Shown here: positions 61,248 to 64,000 of the stretch, piece after piece
Position numbering within the stretch: the first letter of the stretch is position 1
Layout of the letters: each line of letters opens with the position of its first letter
From: Tubulanus polymorphus
Taxonomy: Eukaryota > Nemertea > Palaeonemertea > Tubulaniformes > Tubulanidae
NCBI RefSeq assembly: GCF_964204645.1
Contig: NC_134028.1
Coordinates: forward strand, 10,085,001-10,149,000
Direction: 5' to 3'
Length of the DNA: 64,000 nucleotides
The notes under the pieces: model-generated
Told to the model about the DNA's origin: nothing
Seen by the model: only the letters and a program-made list of their open reading frames with translations
Database searches by the model: none
Translations under genes and position numbers: made by a program

Positions 61248-61429
61248 TGTTGTCGGAAACAACTTGATGTAACTGATACTACTGAACTGTCAATCAATAT
61301 GACCTATATGTAACTCTGCATGCAGCCCCCTTTCCCGCCACTTGGCACTCTAATAAAATTTCTTATACTGTACACACGGAATTCATCACAGCTGTTCTCG
61401 ATCCTGTTTCTAGTGGATTCTCTACCACA
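61248..61429 (+). repeat. Possible 5' LTR of a second BEL/Pao element
   Basis: Starts TGTTGTCGGAAAC and ends ACCACA (TG...CA), contains an AATAAAA signal at about 61351, and is followed directly by TTTTTGGTGCCGTGACC, a primer-binding-site-like sequence as in Pao-type elements. Only one copy is in the window, so the limits cannot be confirmed; 61188-61247 upstream is the remaining 3' flank of the first BEL element. Confidence 0.4.
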
Positions 61430-61449
61430 TTTTTGGTGCCGTGACCAGG

Positions 61450-62726
61450 ATGGCAGCTCAGGACAAACGCTTGGTGCAAAACCGCACGACCAACAGAGGA
61501 CTTTTGACCAAAACTATTTCTAAAATTCAAATTATTCTAAGAAGCGAAGCTATTTCGGAATTGGATCGCGATCGGCTACTCGCAGCCATGGAGACGTACA
61601 AGGAGAAAAATTAACATTCTCGCTGATCTAGATCAAAAACTCCTACTGACCGTCGAGGAGGCGGACTTGGATAAATTCATTACGGAGGCAGACGAATACC
61701 TAACGGATATCAAAGAAAATTACCGGGTACTACAAAGACAAATCGATTGAAGGTTCGCTGCAGATCAACACGATACCAGCTTGATCTCAGATCAGTCTGC
61801 GCGAAGCGACCGTAACTCGCGACGAACGGTCAACTTACCAAAACTCTCCTTAATGAAATTTGATGGAAATATACTGAACTGGTTGGAATTCTTCGATTCC
61901 TTTAATTCGGCAGTTGGGATGGACGAAAACCTTACGGACGTCCAGAAATTCCAATAGTTACGGGCTCAAACAACGGACGAAGCGGCTCAGGTGATAAACG
62001 GGTTATCACTCACCGATGGTAACTACAATCACGCGTTGGAATTGCTCAAAGATCGATACGGTAAACCTCATGTTATCATCGGCGCATATGCGTGCGCTGT
62101 GGGAGCTTGAACCACCTAGCGCCAACCACCAATCATTACGTAACTTTTACGACCGTTTAGAGGCTTACATAAGAGGTTTAAGATCTCTTGGTAAACCAGA
62201 AGAAACATACGGAGATTTACTCGTGCCTGTCGTATTGGATAAGTTACCCGGTCATATCCGCCAACAAATGACGAGACAACGCGGAAACAATGATTGGAAT
62301 ATCGTCGACCTCAGAACTTCGCTACTAAAAGAAATCGAAGCCCTTCGCGCGGGGGATACGCTAAATAACGACTTTCAAGACCACGATCTCACGTACCCAT
62401 CCGCAGCCTTCCATACCCGTGTATCTACGTCCAAGCCGAAAACATTCTCACGATCTAATTGCGCTTACTGTAAATCAAACAACCATAATTCTCATGAATG
62501 TCGCGTTTTCAACAGACCCGGAAAAAGGCGAGAAATAGTAATTCGAGACCGCTTATGTTTTAACTGTTTAGGTTCACACCGTTCCGCCGACTGCAAATCC
62601 ACAGATGCCGAAATTGCCAACGGAAACATCATTCATCTCTATGTGACCCGCAGAGAAACCACGTGGCAACGCAACCGCTACAAACTAACACTGACTCACA
62701 AACTACCACCCATCAAGTGGAAGTAA
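61450..62726 (+). pseudogene. Second BEL/Pao element: gag, with stops and frameshifts
   Basis: ATG 61450 follows the primer-site-like sequence. Segments MAAQDKRLVQN..., a DUF1759-like domain (KLSLMKFDGNILNWLEFFDSF), LWELEPPSANHQSLRNFYD and LDKLPGHIRQQM are spread over several frames; stops occur at about 61748 and 61955. Zinc knuckles CAYCKSNNHNSHEC and CFNCLGSHRSADC lie at 62460-62600, and a third (CRNCQRKHHSSLC) in the next frame after a frameshift at about 62605. The last frame here ends at 62726. Confidence 0.8.
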
Positions 62727-64000
62727 AAATAACTCCAACTGGAGGAGCCGTTCTACTAAAAACGGCGTTCGCCCGTATCTCTTCTGAATCGACATCAAGT
62801 ATTGCGACCATCTTTTTTGACGAAGGCGCCCAAAGATCCTTCATCACACAGAAAATGGCACAAGCCCTACATCTAGTGTCAAATGAGTCCGAAGACATTC
62901 AGATATCGGCCTTTGGTGGTATATCAGGACTTGCTCGGTCTTTAGACGTCGGGACCATAAAGCTAAATACCAGTTATGGAGATTTAAAAATTCGAACACT
63001 GATCGTGCAGTCGATTTCTGCTCCCATTCACAATAAAATGTCACGAAAGGTGCTCGAATTACCGCATATACGAAATCTCGAATTGGCACATCCGTATTCG
63101 GACTGCGAAAATCACGAAATAGAACTCTTAATCGGTGCAGATTATTATTGGGCGATCGTAGGAAATGATATCGTACGTGGCCCCGGACCAACTTCGACAA
63201 TCGGTAATCTACTATCAGGACCCACATGTCAGCCTACAACTCATATTAACCTCATTAGCGCGCTGAAAGTTAACACATGTGCTGTCGAAAACAAACGCGA
63301 GGAAATAAATCTACAACGTTTCTGGGACCTGGAAACAATCGGGATCAAAGATGACGCGCATACAACCGGAACTGCAGTCAGCAAATCCATGTCGAATTAC
63401 AGTCAGACACACTTGCGCTTTAAAAATGGAAAATACACCGCGAAACTACCCTGGAAAGATGACCACGCCCCCTTGCCAACCAACCGAATGGTGGCTGAGA
63501 GACGAACACGTGGTATGATCCGCCGACTTGAACCGGAAATGCGAATCGTCTACAATAATATTATCAACGAACAATTATCACGTGGCTTCATCGAAGAAGT
63601 CGAAAACGACGATCACTCGGGACACTACTTACCTCACCGTGGGGTAAAAAAGGACTCAGTAACCACACCTTTGAGAATAGTATTCGACTGCAGCTGTAAG
63701 TCCGGACATGAACCTAGTTTGAACGATTGCCTTGAGACTGGACCGTCATTGCTTAACGATCTAGCGTCAATCATAATACGCTTCCGATTACACAAATTCG
63801 CGATATCTGCAGACATTGAGAAGGCCTTCCTACAAATCGGCCTTGATTCAAACGATCGAAAATTCACAAAATTTCTTTGGCTTTCCGACCAATCAAACCC
63901 AGAAAGTGAATTGAAGGCTTACCAATTTCGTTCAGTGCTCTTTGGAGCGGTTTGCAACCCATACATCTTAAACGTCACCGTGAAATCACACTTACGCAGT
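62606..64000 (+). CDS. Second BEL/Pao element: protease and start of reverse transcriptase (runs off window)
   Basis: One frame is open from about 62606 to the window edge. The protease has FFDEGAQRSFI (Asp-Glu-Gly rather than DSG), then LLIGADYYW, the inter-domain region with RFWDLETIGI, and LPWKDDHAPLPTNR. The RT begins with DSVTTPLRIVFDCS and carries motif A SADIEKAFLQIGL and the LFGAVCNPYIL segment where motif B begins. The protein is longer and of a different lineage from the first BEL element. Its apparent openness, next to a damaged gag, may mean relatively recent insertion. Confidence 0.85.

Noticed and set aside
62844-63867. Minus-strand ORFs of 127 and 77 codons
   Set aside because: Antisense shadows of the open BEL pol frame on the plus strand.

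Overview
The window is AT-rich animal (probably marine invertebrate) nuclear DNA made almost entirely of mobile elements. No host gene is recognised with confidence. The most informative content is three related copies of a Polinton/Maverick (adintovirus-like) DNA virus-transposon, called here P1 (1 to about 13.6 kb, left end outside the window), P2 (15279 to about 25970, right part lost) and P3 (41523-57984, complete). They encode a protein-primed family B DNA polymerase, a retroviral-type integrase with a chromodomain, an A32/FtsK-like packaging ATPase, a double-jelly-roll major capsid protein, a penton-like minor capsid protein, and a conserved block of small membrane or coiled-coil proteins. 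Many of these genes carry frameshifts or stops, so the copies are fossils, although the integrases (P1, P3), the P1 ATPase and most structural-block genes remain open.

P3 is bounded by about 0.56-0.59 kb terminal inverted repeats (5'-AGTAATAGGGG...) and a 6-bp target duplication, CACCTA. It sits inside the pol gene of a BEL/Pao LTR retrotransposon whose gag and protease lie at 39101-41522 and whose RT, RNase H and integrase resume at 57985-61187. A second BEL/Pao element begins with a possible LTR and primer site at about 61248-61445 and runs off the right edge. A Penelope-like RT (about 31880-33478), a 31-bp minisatellite (13950-14672), two large foldback structures, and a poorly understood coding region (33498-39050, with a PrimPol-like fragment) fill the rest.

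Layout: 1-13.6 kb P1; 13.6-15.3 kb satellite and foldback; 15.3-26.0 kb P2; 26.0-30.3 kb unassigned DNA with an inverted-repeat element; 30.3-30.55 kb isolated Polinton end fragment; 30.6-33.5 kb Penelope-like element; 33.5-39.1 kb unassigned genes; 39.1-41.5 kb BEL gag-pro; 41.5-58.0 kb P3; 58.0-61.2 kb BEL pol; 61.2-64.0 kb second BEL element.

The most unusual points concern the Polintons. P1 carries an intein with a LAGLIDADG homing endonuclease in polymerase motif C, exactly where P2 and P3 have uninterrupted sites. P1 also encodes a zinc-ribbon protein resembling poxvirus/NCLDV late transcription factor VLTF3. Nearly every structural gene is preceded by a T-run and an ATG fused to TAAATG, which recalls poxvirus late promoters. 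Together these suggest cytoplasmic, NCLDV-style late transcription, or dependence on such a virus, in an animal Polinton lineage. P1 and P3 also differ by inversion and divergence of the integrase-ATPase module, and the element ends are themselves palindromic.
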